Positions 55,755-64,000 of a DNA stretch of 64,000 bases are shown in pieces. The DNA is from Pseudomonas nitroreducens TX1 (GTDB lineage Bacteria > Pseudomonadota > Gammaproteobacteria > Pseudomonadales > Pseudomonadaceae): positions 62,001 through 126,000 of the forward strand of contig NZ_AMZB01000137.1 of the NCBI RefSeq assembly GCF_000313755.1, given 5' to 3'. A program made the translations under genes and the position numbers. Under the pieces are notes generated by a model. The model ran no database searches. It saw nothing but the letters and a program-made list of their open reading frames with translations, and had not been told where the DNA came from. Within the stretch, counting starts at the first letter, position 1; each line of letters starts with the position of its first letter.

Positions 55755-56675
55755 ATGTGGTTCCGCAATCTGCTCGTATATCGCCTCACCCAGGATCTGC
55801 AGATCGACGCCGATGCCCTGGAGAAGGCCCTGGCCAGCAAGCCGGCGCGCTCCTGCGCCAGCCAGGAACTGACTACTTACGGTTTCTCCGCGCCTTTCGG
55901 CAAGGGCCCGGACGCGCCGCTGGTGCATGCCAGCGAAGGCTTCTTCCTGGTCAGCGCGCGCAAGGAAGAGCGCATTCTCCCCGGCAGCGTCGTGCGTGAC
56001 GCGCTCAAGGAGAAGGTCGACGAGATCGAAGCCGCGCAGATGCGCAAGGTCTATAAGAAGGAACGCGACCAGCTCAAGGACGAAATCGTCCAGACCCTGC
56101 TGCCGCGGGCGTTCATCCGCCGCTCGGTGACCTTCGCTGCCATCGCACCGAGCCTCGGCCTGATCCTGGTCGATACCTCCAGCGCGAAGAAGGCCGAAGA
56201 CCTGCTCTCCACCCTGCGCGAAGCCCTGGGCTCGCTGCCGGTTCGGCCGCTGACCGTGAAGACCGCACCGACCGCCACCCTGACCGACTGGGTGAAGACC
56301 CAGGAAGCCGCCGGCGACTTCTTCGTCCTCGACGAGTGCGAACTGCGTGACACCCACGAAGACGGCGGTGTGGTGCGCTGCAAGCGCCAGGACCTGACCA
56401 GCGAGGAAATCCAGCTGCACCTGACCTCCGGCAAGCTGGTCACCCAACTGTCCCTGGCCTGGTCGGACAAGCTGTCCTTCGTCCTCGACGACAAGGTCGC
56501 GATCAAGCGCCTGCGTTTCGAAGACATGCTGCAGGAGAAAGCGGAGCAGGATGGCGGCGAAGACGCCCTCGGCCAGCTCGACGCCAGCTTCACCCTGATG
56601 ATGCTGACCTTCGCCGAGTTCATCCCGGCGCTGATCGAAGCGCTCGGTGGCGAGGCAATGCCCGAAGGCATCTGA
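55755..56675 (+). CDS. rdgC: Recombination-associated protein RdgC
   Basis: 306 aa. Begins [15 protein letters not shown] and has the family blocks [24 protein letters not shown] and [32 protein letters not shown]. RdgC forms a ring around duplex DNA and limits RecA activity. No Shine-Dalgarno stronger than AGGAGT is seen upstream. Confidence 0.96.
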   Translation: MWFRNLLVYRLTQDLQIDADALEKALASKPARSCASQELTTYGFSAPFGKGPDAPLVHASEGFFLVSARKEERILPGSVVRDALKEKVDEIEAAQMRKVYKKERDQLKDEIVQTLLPRAFIRRSVTFAAIAPSLGLILVDTSSAKKAEDLLSTLREALGSLPVRPLTVKTAPTATLTDWVKTQEAAGDFFVLDECELRDTHEDGGVVRCKRQDLTSEEIQLHLTSGKLVTQLSLAWSDKLSFVLDDKVAIKRLRFEDMLQEKAEQDGGEDALGQLDASFTLMMLTFAEFIPALIEALGGEAMPEGI

Positions 56676-56684
56676 TGCCGCACC

Positions 56685-56708
56685 AGGCGCCGCCCACAGG
56701 CGGCGCCT
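56685..56708 (+). other. Perfect hairpin between rdgC and the BASS gene
   Basis: AGGCGCCGCC (56685-56694) and GGCGGCGCCT (56699-56708) around CACA, with no T run. Probably an mRNA-end or attenuating hairpin. Confidence 0.5.
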
Positions 56709-56731
56709 GACACAATAAGAAGGAAAGTCCC

Positions 56732-57688
56732 ATGCGTGCCCTTGCCTCCCTCAGCCGCTTCTTCGGCAACACCTTTCCTGTCTGGGTCCTGCTCTTCGCC
56801 GTACTGGCCTTCTTCCAGCCTGCCTGGTTCAAGGGGCTGACCGTCGCCATCGTGCCGCTGCTGGGGCTGGTGATGTTCGGCATGGGGCTGACGCTCAAGG
56901 CCGAAGACTTCCGCGAGGTCGGTCGTCATCCCGGCCGGGTAATCATCGGCGTACTCGCGCAATTCATCATCATGCCGGGCACCGCCTGGGCGCTGTGCAA
57001 ACTGCTGGCGCTGCCCGACGAAATCGCCGTGGGCGTCATCCTGGTCGGCTGCTGTCCAGGCGGCACGGCCTCCAACGTCATGACCTGGCTGTCGCGCGGC
57101 GACGTGGCACTCTCGGTTGCGATCACGTCGGTCACTACCCTTCTGGCCCCGCTCGTCACACCGGCCCTGGTCTGGCTGCTGGCGTCCGCCTGGCTGCCGG
57201 TCTCGTTCGGCGCCATGTTCCTGTCGATCGTCCAGGTGGTTCTGCTGCCCATCGCCCTGGGCTTCATTGCACAGCGCCTGCTCGGAGAGCGGACTCGCGT
57301 TGCCGTGGACGTGTTGCCGCTGGTGTCGGTGGTGAGCATCGTGGTGATCATTGCCGCGGTAGTGGCCGCCAGCCAGGCGAAGATCGCCGAGTCCGGCCTG
57401 CTGATCCTCGCCGTGGTCATGCTGCATAACGGGCTCGGGCTGTTGCAGGGCTACCTGACCGGGCGCCTGACAGGCATGCCGCTGGCCCAGCGCAAGGCAC
57501 TGGCCATCGAAGTCGGCATGCAGAACTCCGGGCTGGGCGCAGCCCTGGCAAACGCGCATTTTTCGCCCCTTGCCGCCGTTCCCAGCGCGCTCTTCAGCGT
57601 CTGGCACAACCTCTCCGGATCGATCCTGGCCGCGGTGTTCCGTCGCATGACCGACGAACCATCCGCCCAGAAGACCGCCCCGCAATAG
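56732..57688 (+). CDS. Bile acid:sodium symporter (BASS) family transporter
   Basis: 318 aa with AAGGAAAG before ATG 56732. About nine to ten helices; motifs [41 protein letters not shown] and [14 protein letters not shown] are those of BASS/YocS-like proteins. Imports an organic anion with Na+; substrates in bacteria include pantoate and keto acids, but the actual one is not shown. Confidence 0.92.
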   Translation: MRALASLSRFFGNTFPVWVLLFAVLAFFQPAWFKGLTVAIVPLLGLVMFGMGLTLKAEDFREVGRHPGRVIIGVLAQFIIMPGTAWALCKLLALPDEIAVGVILVGCCPGGTASNVMTWLSRGDVALSVAITSVTTLLAPLVTPALVWLLASAWLPVSFGAMFLSIVQVVLLPIALGFIAQRLLGERTRVAVDVLPLVSVVSIVVIIAAVVAASQAKIAESGLLILAVVMLHNGLGLLQGYLTGRLTGMPLAQRKALAIEVGMQNSGLGAALANAHFSPLAAVPSALFSVWHNLSGSILAAVFRRMTDEPSAQKTAPQ

Positions 57689-57699
57689 GGCAATACATC

Positions 57700-57729
57700 G
57701 GCGCCGGGTTGCCCGGCGCCCCACTTTTG
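57700..57729 (+). terminator. Terminator after the BASS gene
   Basis: GGCGCCGGG-TTG-CCCGGCGCC (57700-57720) followed by CCACTTTTG. Confidence 0.7.
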
Positions 57730-57747
57730 TGCAAAATAATGCACATT

Positions 57748-57794
57748 GTGAGGACGACCTCACCACCTTCCGGTGCTCCAGCGGGGACGGCCCT
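57748..57794 (+). promoter_or_regulatory. Guanidine-II (mini-ykkC) riboswitch
   Basis: Two hairpins with ACGR loops: GTGAGG-ACGA-CCTCAC (57748-57763) and GGG-ACGG-CCC (57784-57793), 20 nt apart, directly upstream of gdx. This is the defining layout of the guanidine-II riboswitch, in which the two loops kiss and guanidinium binding frees the ribosome site. The GGAGAG ribosome site of gdx lies 20 nt downstream. Confidence 0.9.
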
Positions 57795-57823
57795 TCGTAT
57801 CCACCCACCGTCTGGAGAGCTCC

Positions 57824-58138
57824 ATGTCCTGGATCATCCTGTTCGTCGCCGGCCTGTTCGAAGTCGCCTGGGCCGTCGGACTGAAATACACCGAAGGCTT
57901 CACCCGTCCGATACCGACCGCCCTGACCGTGCTGGCGATCATCACCAGCATGGGCCTGCTTGGCCTGGCCATGAGAAATCTGCCGCTGGGCACCGCCTAC
58001 GCCATCTGGACCGGCGTCGGCGCAGTGGGCACCGTCATCGTCGGTATCGTGCTGTTCGGCGAGTCCATGGCGCCGGTACGCCTGCTCAGCGTTGCGCTGA
58101 TCCTGTGCGGACTGGTCGGCCTGAAATTGAGCCACTGA
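57824..58138 (+). CDS. gdx: Guanidinium exporter Gdx (SugE), SMR family
   Basis: 104 aa from ATG 57824. Four helices with the essential E13 in [16 protein letters not shown] and the Gdx-type [15 protein letters not shown] motif. Dual-topology homodimer that exports guanidinium in exchange for protons. The riboswitch in its leader supports guanidinium as true substrate rather than quaternary-ammonium drugs. Confidence 0.96.
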   Translation: MSWIILFVAGLFEVAWAVGLKYTEGFTRPIPTALTVLAIITSMGLLGLAMRNLPLGTAYAIWTGVGAVGTVIVGIVLFGESMAPVRLLSVALILCGLVGLKLSH

Positions 58139-58344
58139 CGCTGTATCGGTTCTCGATACCGGCGGGCTGTCGCTTTCCCGAAAATTTGTCGGTATGCTGC
58201 GGGCCACTGTGTTTGCTAGGGTCACTGTGGCTCGTGACCTGGTGGGGCCATTCCCCACCACCCGGCTTCGACTGCACCTTGCAACTCAGGACGAGCGCGG
58301 ACCTTGTCCGCAAAACAATCTTCAATAGTTCAAGGTGTAATTCC

Positions 58345-58554
58345 ATGTCGAATCGTCAGACCGGCACCGTCAAGTGGTTCAATGACGCTAAAGGCTTCGG
58401 CTTCATCACCCCGGAAAGCGGCAACGATGTATTCGTTCACTTCCGCTCCATCCAGGGCAATGGCTTCAAGTCGCTGCAGGAAGGCCAGAAGGTCTCCTTC
58501 ATCGTCGTAGAAGGCCAGAAGGGCCTGCAGGCTGACGAAGTTCAGGTTATCTGA
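58345..58554 (+). CDS. capB: Cold-shock domain protein (CspA family)
   Basis: 69 aa from ATG 58345. RNP1 KGFGFI and RNP2 VFVHF are intact, and it begins [12 protein letters not shown]. Binds ssDNA/RNA. A leader of up to 200 nt precedes it, with a TGGGG/CCCCA hairpin near 58244, common for cold-shock genes whose mRNA is temperature-regulated. Confidence 0.95.
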   Translation: MSNRQTGTVKWFNDAKGFGFITPESGNDVFVHFRSIQGNGFKSLQEGQKVSFIVVEGQKGLQADEVQVI

Positions 58555-58572
58555 TCCTCGTCCTGCCCCACG

Positions 58573-58605
58573 AAAAAGCCCCGGCAATGCCGGGGCTTTT
58601 TCTTT
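58573..58605. terminator. Bidirectional terminator
   Basis: AAAAAGCCCCGGC (58573-58585) and GCCGGGGCTTTTT (58589-58601) around AAT, between convergent genes. Confidence 0.93.
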
Positions 58606-58619
58606 TCCGTCGCGCAGCC

Positions 58620-60494
58620 TCAGCGAGCCGCGCCACGCAGTTCAGCCACCTGCTGCTGCAGCACCAGGCGCTTGGCCTCTTGCGGTGCCACCGGCTGGCC
58701 AGCCACCAGGCAGACCCGCGACCACAAGCGGCGCAGGAAGCCCTTCTGCGGATCGCGGCTGAAGAAGCTGCCCCACAGCCCCTGCAACGCCATTGGGATC
58801 ACTGGCACCGGGGTCTCCTCGATGATGCGCTCCACGCCGCCGCGGAACTCATTCATCTCGCCATCCAGGGTCAGCATGCCTTCGGGGAAGATGCACACCA
58901 ACTCCCCTTCGCGCAGGTACTCGGCGACCTTGGCAAAGGCCTTTTCGTAGGTCTGCGCGTCTTCGTTGCGCCCGGCGATGGGCACGGCGCCCGCGGTGCG
59001 GAAGATGAAATTGAGCACCGGGATGCGGAAGATCTTGTAGTACATGACGAAGCGCACCGGGCGACGCACGGAGCCGGCGATCAGCAGTGCATCGACGAAA
59101 GACACGTGGTTGCACACCAGGACGGCCGGGCCTTCATCGGGGATGGCGTCGAGGTTGCGGTGATCCACCCGGTACATCGAGTGGGTCAGCAGCCAGACCA
59201 GGAAGCGCATGGTGAACTCGGGCACGATCTTGAAGATGTACACGTTCACCGCGACGTTCATCAGCGAGAGCACGAGGAACAGTTCGGGGATCGACAGCTT
59301 CGCCACCGACAGCAGCAGGATCGAGACGATCGCCGCGACCACCATGAACAGCGCATTGAGGATGTTGTTCGCGGCGATCACCCGCGCGCGCTTGTCTTCT
59401 TCGGTGCGCGCCTGGATCAGCGCGTACAGCGGCACGATGTAGAAACCGCCGAAGATGCCGATGCCGAGGATATCCGCCAGCACAGCCCAGGACTGCGAAT
59501 GCTCCAGCACCGCCAGCCAGGTGTACGGCTGCTCGCCCTGCGGGAAGCCGCCCGAATGCCACCACAGCAGGATGCCGAACAGGCTCAGGCCGATGGAGCC
59601 GAAGGGCACCAGGCCGATCTCCACCTTCTTCCCCGAGAGCTTTTCGCAAAGCATCGAACCCAGTGCGATGCCCACCGAGAACACCGTGAGGATCAGCGTC
59701 ACCACACTCTCGTCGCCGTGCAGCAGCTCCTTGGCGTAGGTCGGAATCTGCGTCAGGTAGACCGCGCCGAGGAACCAGAACCAGGAGTTGCCCACCAGCG
59801 AGCGCGACACCGCCGGCCGCTGGCGCAGGCCGAGCAGGAGGATGCTCCAGGACTGGCGGAAGATGTTCCAGTCGATCTTCAGCTCCGGCAGCGCGGCGGC
59901 CGCGCGGGGAATCTTGCGGCTGGCGAGGAAGCCGCAGGTCGCCACCAGCACCACGGCGATGCCGACGCCAGCGGCGTAGTCCTGCCGCGACATCAGCACA
60001 CCGGCGCCGATGGTGCCGCAGAGGATGGCGAGGAACGTACCCATCTCCACCAGGGCGTTGCCGCCCACCAGTTCGTCCTCGCGCAGGTGCTGCGGCAGGA
60101 TGGAGTACTTCACCGGGCCGAACAGCGCGGAGTGGGTGCCCATGGCGAACAAGGCGAGAAACAGCAGCGGCAGGCTGCCGAACACGAAACCGGCGGCGCC
60201 CACCAGCATGATGACGATCTCGGCCAGCTTCAGCGCGCGCATCAGCGCGTCCTTGTTGAACTTCTCGCCGAACTGTCCGCCCAGGGCGGAGAACAGGAAG
60301 AACGGCAGGATGAACAGCAGCGCGCAGAGGTTGACCAGCAGGTTGCGGTCACCGCCGACGGTGAGGTGGTAGAGGATCGCCAGGATCAGCGACTGCTTGA
60401 AAATGTTGTCGTTGAACGCACCCAGCAGCTGGGTGATGAAGAAGGGCAGGAATCGCTTGGTGCCCAGCAGGGCGAATTGCGAATGTTGAGACAT
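58620..60494 (-). CDS. MFS transporter-acyltransferase fusion (LplT-PlsC type)
   Basis: 624 aa. Residues 1-415 form a 12-helix MFS domain like the lysophospholipid flippase LplT (QLLGAFNDNIFKQSLI; GPVKYSILPQHL). Residues about 430-624 form a PlsC acyltransferase with NHVSFVDA (H-x4-D) and FPEGMLT. It lacks the acyl-ACP synthetase domain of Aas, so it should flip lysophospholipid inward and reacylate it with acyl-ACP or acyl-CoA from elsewhere. Confidence 0.92.
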   Translation of the reverse strand: MSQHSQFALLGTKRFLPFFITQLLGAFNDNIFKQSLILAILYHLTVGGDRNLLVNLCALLFILPFFLFSALGGQFGEKFNKDALMRALKLAEIVIMLVGAAGFVFGSLPLLFLALFAMGTHSALFGPVKYSILPQHLREDELVGGNALVEMGTFLAILCGTIGAGVLMSRQDYAAGVGIAVVLVATCGFLASRKIPRAAAALPELKIDWNIFRQSWSILLLGLRQRPAVSRSLVGNSWFWFLGAVYLTQIPTYAKELLHGDESVVTLILTVFSVGIALGSMLCEKLSGKKVEIGLVPFGSIGLSLFGILLWWHSGGFPQGEQPYTWLAVLEHSQSWAVLADILGIGIFGGFYIVPLYALIQARTEEDKRARVIAANNILNALFMVVAAIVSILLLSVAKLSIPELFLVLSLMNVAVNVYIFKIVPEFTMRFLVWLLTHSMYRVDHRNLDAIPDEGPAVLVCNHVSFVDALLIAGSVRRPVRFVMYYKIFRIPVLNFIFRTAGAVPIAGRNEDAQTYEKAFAKVAEYLREGELVCIFPEGMLTLDGEMNEFRGGVERIIEETPVPVIPMALQGLWGSFFSRDPQKGFLRRLWSRVCLVAGQPVAPQEAKRLVLQQQVAELRGAAR

Positions 60495-60628
60495 CGTCCT
60501 TGTTTACCTGCGTAGCGGCCTCGAGCCGGAATGACAGCACGGATATGACGGCAACAGCGTGAAGAAAAGCCACATTTTCCGCACAAATCCATTGCGCTGA
60601 CGACAAATTCGCAAAGCGCGGGCCAAGA

Positions 60629-60656
60629 AAAAGCCCGTCACGCAGGACGGGCTTTT
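60629..60656 (-). terminator. Terminator after the TonB receptor gene
   Basis: AAAAGCCCGTC (60629-60639) and GACGGGCTTTT (60646-60656); the minus strand ends in TTTTTCTTGG. Confidence 0.88.
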
Positions 60657-60674
60657 CCAGGTGTCGGCATCCGA

Positions 60675-62840
60675 TCAGAAGCCGACGCTGCCCTGCACAT
60701 AGAAGGTGCGCGGCTCGCCGAGGTAGATGCCGGCGTTGTTGTCGCTGGAGCGGGTGTAGTTCATCTGGTCGAAGATATTCTTCACCCCGGCGGCGACTTT
60801 CAGGTTCGACGCCTGCGGGCCGAAGTCGTAGCCCACGCGGGCATTCCACAGCACGTAGCCGGGGATGTTGCCGTACTGGCCATCGGCGCTCGGCTCGGTG
60901 ATGTAATTGCCGGTGAAGCTGCCGTTGGAATTGGTGGTCGGACCGGGCGCGCGCTGCTTCGACTGGGCGAAGCCGTCGAAGTTGTAGGTCCAGCGGTCGT
61001 GCTCGTAGCGCAGACCGATGGTCGCCACCTGGCGCGAGTACAGCGGCAGGTCGCGGCCCTGGAAGCCGGGGATTTCGCCTTCGTAGGTCGCGCGGGTGTA
61101 GGTGAAGGTGCCGTAGGCGGTCAGGCCGGCGAGTACCGGGTCCAGCGCCGCCATGTCGTAGTGCGCCGAGGTCTCGATGCCCTGGTGCTTGGTGGCGCCC
61201 AGGTTGGTCCAGCCCACGTCGTTGCTGATGTACTGCAGCTCGTCGTCGAAGTCGATGTAGAACAGCGTGACTTCCCCGCCCCAGGTGCCGTTGTCGTAGC
61301 GAGTGCCGACTTCGTAGGTCTTCGCCTTCTCCGGCTGCAGGCCGCTGGCGGTGTCGTTGCCGCTGCCGCCCTGGCCGAGCTGGAAGTACTGCAGGCTGCC
61401 GAAGGACGTCTCGTAGTTGGCGAACAGCTTCCACTCGTTGGACAGGTGATACATCACCGCCAGCGCCGGCAGCGGCTCGTTGTAGTCCTTGCTGCGGTTC
61501 TTCTCCTGGACTGGCTTGCCCTTGTTGTCGAGGACCGGGCGCTCGTGCCAGTCGGTAGAAATGCGCTCGAAGCGGATGCCCGGGGTGACGGTCCAGTTGC
61601 CCACGTCGATCTTGTCGTCGAGGTAGATGGAATTCGCTTCGGTGCCGCCGGTACGATCCTGATAGACATGACCATCCGCCCCGGGAATCGGCGTCGGGGT
61701 GTTGTTCACGAGTCCGACCTGGCTGGCGCGCTCGTGCATGGCTTCCTTCAGGTAGCGGTAGCCGATGCTGGCTTCCTGGGTGGTCGGGCCGACCATGAAG
61801 ATCTTCGACACGCGCGGCTCGATACCAAAGGTGTGGTAGTCACGCGGATAGGAAGCCAGGGTCTTGAGATCGCGATTGGCGATGGTGCTGCCACGGAAGC
61901 TGTCGCTGTAGTAGGTCAGCACTTCGACCTGGGTGAGGTCGTCGATCTGCCGCTTGTACTTGAGTGACACGTCCTTGCGCCGGCCGGTGAAGTTGTCGTA
62001 GTCGCGCACCGACTGGTACGGGTCCTTGTCGAACTGTGCCTGGGTCAGGCCGCCGGGCATGTCGGCGCTGCCGTCGTAGTAATGGAAACTGGCGGAGAAC
62101 TCGTCGACGTCGGTGGGCGCCCAGTGGGTCTTGAACATCACGTCATCGATGTCGGTGGCGTCGTTGCCGTCGCGGTAGCCGGCGCCTTTCACGCCCGAGT
62201 ACAGCAGCGCGGCGCCCATGCCGTTGTCGGCGGTACCGCCGAGGAAAGCGTTGTAGAGCTTCTTCCACCCGCCGTGGGAAGCGGTCTCCACGGTGCTGCC
62301 GACATCGCCGGAGAATTCCTTGGGAATCGCGCGGGTGACGAAGTTGATCACCCCGCCGACGTTCTGCGGGCCATAGCGCACGGAGCCGGCGCCACGCACC
62401 ACATCGACACTGTCGAGGTTGCCGACCGACAGCGGGAACATCGACAGCTGCGGCTGGCCATAGGGCGCAACGGCGGCCGGGACTCCATCGATGAGCACGG
62501 TGGAGCGCGGCGACAAGCGCGAGGTCAGGCCGCGCACACCGACGTTGAGGGAGACATCGCTGCCGCCGGTGCCGTTGTTGTCCTGCACCTGCACGCCGGG
62601 AATGCCCCGCAGCACGTCGCGCACGTTCTGCGCGCCCTCTTCGATCATCTGCTCGAGCCGCACCACGGTGCGCGCGCCGGGGTGGTTCTGCACCACCTGC
62701 TGATCCGCCTCGCCGAGCCAGTCACCGACGACGGTAACAGTCTCCAGCGACTGGGGCTCTTCCTCGGCCAGTGCCGGCAACAGCGGCGCGGCCAGGGCTA
62801 CGGCGATCGCCAGGCGCGACCATGGACGAACGTGCGACAT
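60675..62840 (-). CDS. TonB-dependent outer-membrane receptor (FecA-like)
   Basis: 721 aa. Signal peptide 1-25 (AVALAAPLLPALA), TonB box near ETVTVVG (33-39), plug domain about 50-165 (NVRDVLRGIPGVQVQDNNGTGGSDVSLNVGVRG; VLIDGVPAAVAPYGQ; SVDVVRGAGSVRYGPQNVGGVINFVTR), 22-strand barrel ending in VGF. Resembles ferric-dicitrate-type receptors, but lacks the N-terminal signalling extension. An AraC regulator gene is upstream, so the ligand may be a siderophore or metal complex that this regulator senses. Confidence 0.93.
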   Translation of the reverse strand: MSHVRPWSRLAIAVALAAPLLPALAEEEPQSLETVTVVGDWLGEADQQVVQNHPGARTVVRLEQMIEEGAQNVRDVLRGIPGVQVQDNNGTGGSDVSLNVGVRGLTSRLSPRSTVLIDGVPAAVAPYGQPQLSMFPLSVGNLDSVDVVRGAGSVRYGPQNVGGVINFVTRAIPKEFSGDVGSTVETASHGGWKKLYNAFLGGTADNGMGAALLYSGVKGAGYRDGNDATDIDDVMFKTHWAPTDVDEFSASFHYYDGSADMPGGLTQAQFDKDPYQSVRDYDNFTGRRKDVSLKYKRQIDDLTQVEVLTYYSDSFRGSTIANRDLKTLASYPRDYHTFGIEPRVSKIFMVGPTTQEASIGYRYLKEAMHERASQVGLVNNTPTPIPGADGHVYQDRTGGTEANSIYLDDKIDVGNWTVTPGIRFERISTDWHERPVLDNKGKPVQEKNRSKDYNEPLPALAVMYHLSNEWKLFANYETSFGSLQYFQLGQGGSGNDTASGLQPEKAKTYEVGTRYDNGTWGGEVTLFYIDFDDELQYISNDVGWTNLGATKHQGIETSAHYDMAALDPVLAGLTAYGTFTYTRATYEGEIPGFQGRDLPLYSRQVATIGLRYEHDRWTYNFDGFAQSKQRAPGPTTNSNGSFTGNYITEPSADGQYGNIPGYVLWNARVGYDFGPQASNLKVAAGVKNIFDQMNYTRSSDNNAGIYLGEPRTFYVQGSVGF

Positions 62841-62889
62841 GCTTCCCCCTCCGCGAGGACTTCGTGAAGGGGCGGGAAATTAGAACTGA

Positions 62890-62924
62890 TTGTAAATTTT
62901 GTAAATGCAAATGTGTCGCAAATG
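62890..62924. promoter_or_regulatory. AT-rich direct repeats upstream of the TonB receptor
   Basis: TTGTAAA at 62890 and 62899 and GCAAATG at 62907 and 62918 (11 bp apart) lie 50-85 bp upstream of the receptor start, in an AT-rich island. They may be binding sites for Fur or for the neighbouring AraC-type protein. No full Fur box is visible. Confidence 0.3.
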
Positions 62925-63041
62925 AAAAAATATTCCGGTTGACTCGGATTCTCTTTTCGGTATCTCGAACGGCTGTTCATCAGACGCGGCGATAGGCCAG
63001 CAGCCCTTGTGTGATGGGGTTTCCCGGTGACGGGGAGAAAA

Positions 63042-63893
63042 TCAGGTCGAACGGAACGAGCGTGCGCAAGCCTGGCGATACTCGCCGGGACCGACGCCAT
63101 AGGCCTGCTTGAACTGTCGGCTGAGGTGGCTCTGGTCGGCGAAACCCAATTGCATGGCCACGTTCACCGGCATGCAGCCCTGCTTGAGCAGCGCCCTCGC
63201 CTGCTCCAGGCGACGCTGCTTGAGCCAGGCGTGGGGCGGCAGGCCGGTGGCCTTGCGGAAGACCCGGGCGAAGTGGAAAGGCGACAGCCCGACGGCGGCG
63301 GCCAGTTCCTCCAGCGACGGCGGCTCCATCAAGCGCGAACCCAGCAGTTCACGGGCGCGGGCCACGGCCAGGGGCTCGTTGCCCGCCGGCGGCGCCTCGG
63401 GAATCCGCGCGTGACGCTGGAACAGCATCAGCAAGGCTTCGCGCCAACAGGTCTGGCACTGCAGCACAGTCGCCTCGGAATCCAGCAGGTGGTGCGCAGC
63501 GAACAGCGCCTGCACCAGCTGCGGATCGAACACTACGCTGGCGTCGAAGGACGGCGTACCGCCTGGGCCGAGCTCCAGCTCCTCCAGCACGCCGGAAACC
63601 TGCGCCAGCTCCGGGTAGAAGCCGCGATAGCGCCAACCGTCCTCGTCGGCCTTGGAACCGGTATGAACCTCGTCGGGGTTGATCAGCACCACGCTGCCGG
63701 CCGGGGCGACGTGCTCGGCGCCGCGATGGTGGAAGCGCTGCGCGCCCTGCTCGATCATGACGAAGGCGAAGCCTTCATGGACGTGGGGCGAGAACACCTG
63801 CTCGATGTAGCGCGCGTGCAGCAACTCCACGCCGCCCAGCTCCTGGGCGCGCCAGAAGCGGGTGCGTTCGCCGCTCGCGTGATGTTCTGCCAT
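63042..63893 (-). CDS. AraC-family transcriptional regulator
   Basis: 283 aa from ATG 63893. An N-terminal cupin ligand domain (about 10-150: ARYIEQVFSPHVHEGFAFVMIEQGAQRF; VLINPDEVHTG) and a C-terminal double HTH (about 185-280: LEELAAAVGLSPFHFARVFRKATGLPPHAWL; PVNVAMQLGFADQSHLSRQFKQAYGVGPGEYR). Upstream neighbour of the TonB receptor on the same strand; probably its regulator. Confidence 0.92.
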   Translation of the reverse strand: MAEHHASGERTRFWRAQELGGVELLHARYIEQVFSPHVHEGFAFVMIEQGAQRFHHRGAEHVAPAGSVVLINPDEVHTGSKADEDGWRYRGFYPELAQVSGVLEELELGPGGTPSFDASVVFDPQLVQALFAAHHLLDSEATVLQCQTCWREALLMLFQRHARIPEAPPAGNEPLAVARARELLGSRLMEPPSLEELAAAVGLSPFHFARVFRKATGLPPHAWLKQRRLEQARALLKQGCMPVNVAMQLGFADQSHLSRQFKQAYGVGPGEYRQACARSFRST

Positions 63894-63959
63894 GGTCCTG
63901 CCTCGATGTCGCACCGCCGCTCTGCAGAGCGCGCGGGTCGATCACCTTACACCGCCCCT

Positions 63960-64000
63960 TCAGCCGTTGAAACCGGCTTCCAGTGCGGCCTTCACCTGCG
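63960..64000 (-). CDS. C-terminal end of a gene cut by the window edge
   Basis: The minus strand reads QVKAALEAGFNG and then TGA at 63962-63960. Codon use (GCC, CTG, GGC) fits the host. Only 12 residues are available, so the product cannot be named. Confidence 0.4.
   Translation of the reverse strand, partial: QVKAALEAGFNG

Noticed and set aside
56051-58261. A 736-codon minus-strand open frame spanning rdgC, the BASS gene and gdx
   Set aside because: It runs through three identified genes and a riboswitch, and its composition is typical of antisense shadow frames.
58587-60515. A 642-codon plus-strand frame opposite the MFS-acyltransferase gene
   Set aside because: His/Gln/Arg-rich translation characteristic of an antisense frame; the minus-strand protein has all family motifs.

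Overview
The window looks like a Pseudomonas chromosome close to the P. aeruginosa / P. nitroreducens / P. citronellolis group. It is GC-rich, and much of the bacterial part follows a gene order I recall from P. aeruginosa around PA3230-PA3270: minCDE, rluA, apeB, GntR-ABC cluster, prc, EAL protein, FKBP, tRNAs, rdgC, gdx, cold-shock protein, TonB receptor, AraC. That synteny is from memory and was not searched.

Positions 1-12037 are the early arm of a lambdoid prophage, all on the + strand and cut by the left window edge. The order matches lambda cI/pL: the C-terminus of an S24 repressor, a small membrane protein, a terminator, a candidate pL promoter, a leader with a boxB-like hairpin and a perfect boxA, then a dense train of overlapping small ORFs. 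These include a Redbeta-type annealing protein, a YqaJ/lambda-exo type exonuclease, an HNH endonuclease, SSB, an Ead/Ea22-like protein, excisionase and tyrosine integrase. The integrase ends 29 bp before asnO. The first codons of asnO have phage-like codon use, so attR probably lies inside the 5' end of that gene.

Positions 12067-17230 hold the osmoprotectant NAGGN cluster (amidotransferase, synthetase, M42 peptidase) and a UPF0270 protein. A 95-bp tandem repeat array (about 17346-17920) separates it from ynfA. From 17.9 to 35.6 kb, mostly on the minus strand up to 26.3 kb, lie an SDR enzyme, a DnaQ-type exonuclease with a CBS/nucleotidyltransferase protein, the acetate permease pair yjcH-actP, and a betaine-type binding protein. 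These are followed by a GH17 enzyme, a GNAT, an alpha/beta hydrolase with an MlaA-family lipoprotein, pirin, a patatin phospholipase and a lipid A acyltransferase.

From 35.7 to 46.5 kb lie minCDE, rluA, apeB and a divergently controlled cluster: a GntR/UTRA regulator facing a six-gene operon (binding protein, cytosolic alkaline-phosphatase-superfamily enzyme, two permeases, ATPase, HAD phosphatase). The intergenic region carries a good Pho box placed correctly over a -10 element, plus several TAGACCA/TGGTCTA operator half-sites. I read this as a phosphate-starvation system that imports an organophosphate and breaks it down in the cytoplasm; it is the best candidate here for an undescribed system. 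From 46.5 to 64 kb lie a quinone oxidoreductase, prc, an EAL-CBS-GGDDF protein, small conserved genes, an FKBP lipoprotein, tRNA-Val and tRNA-Asp, rdgC, a BASS transporter, a guanidine-II riboswitch in front of gdx, a cold-shock protein, an MFS-acyltransferase fusion, a TonB receptor and an AraC regulator. REP-type palindrome pairs occupy several gene ends.
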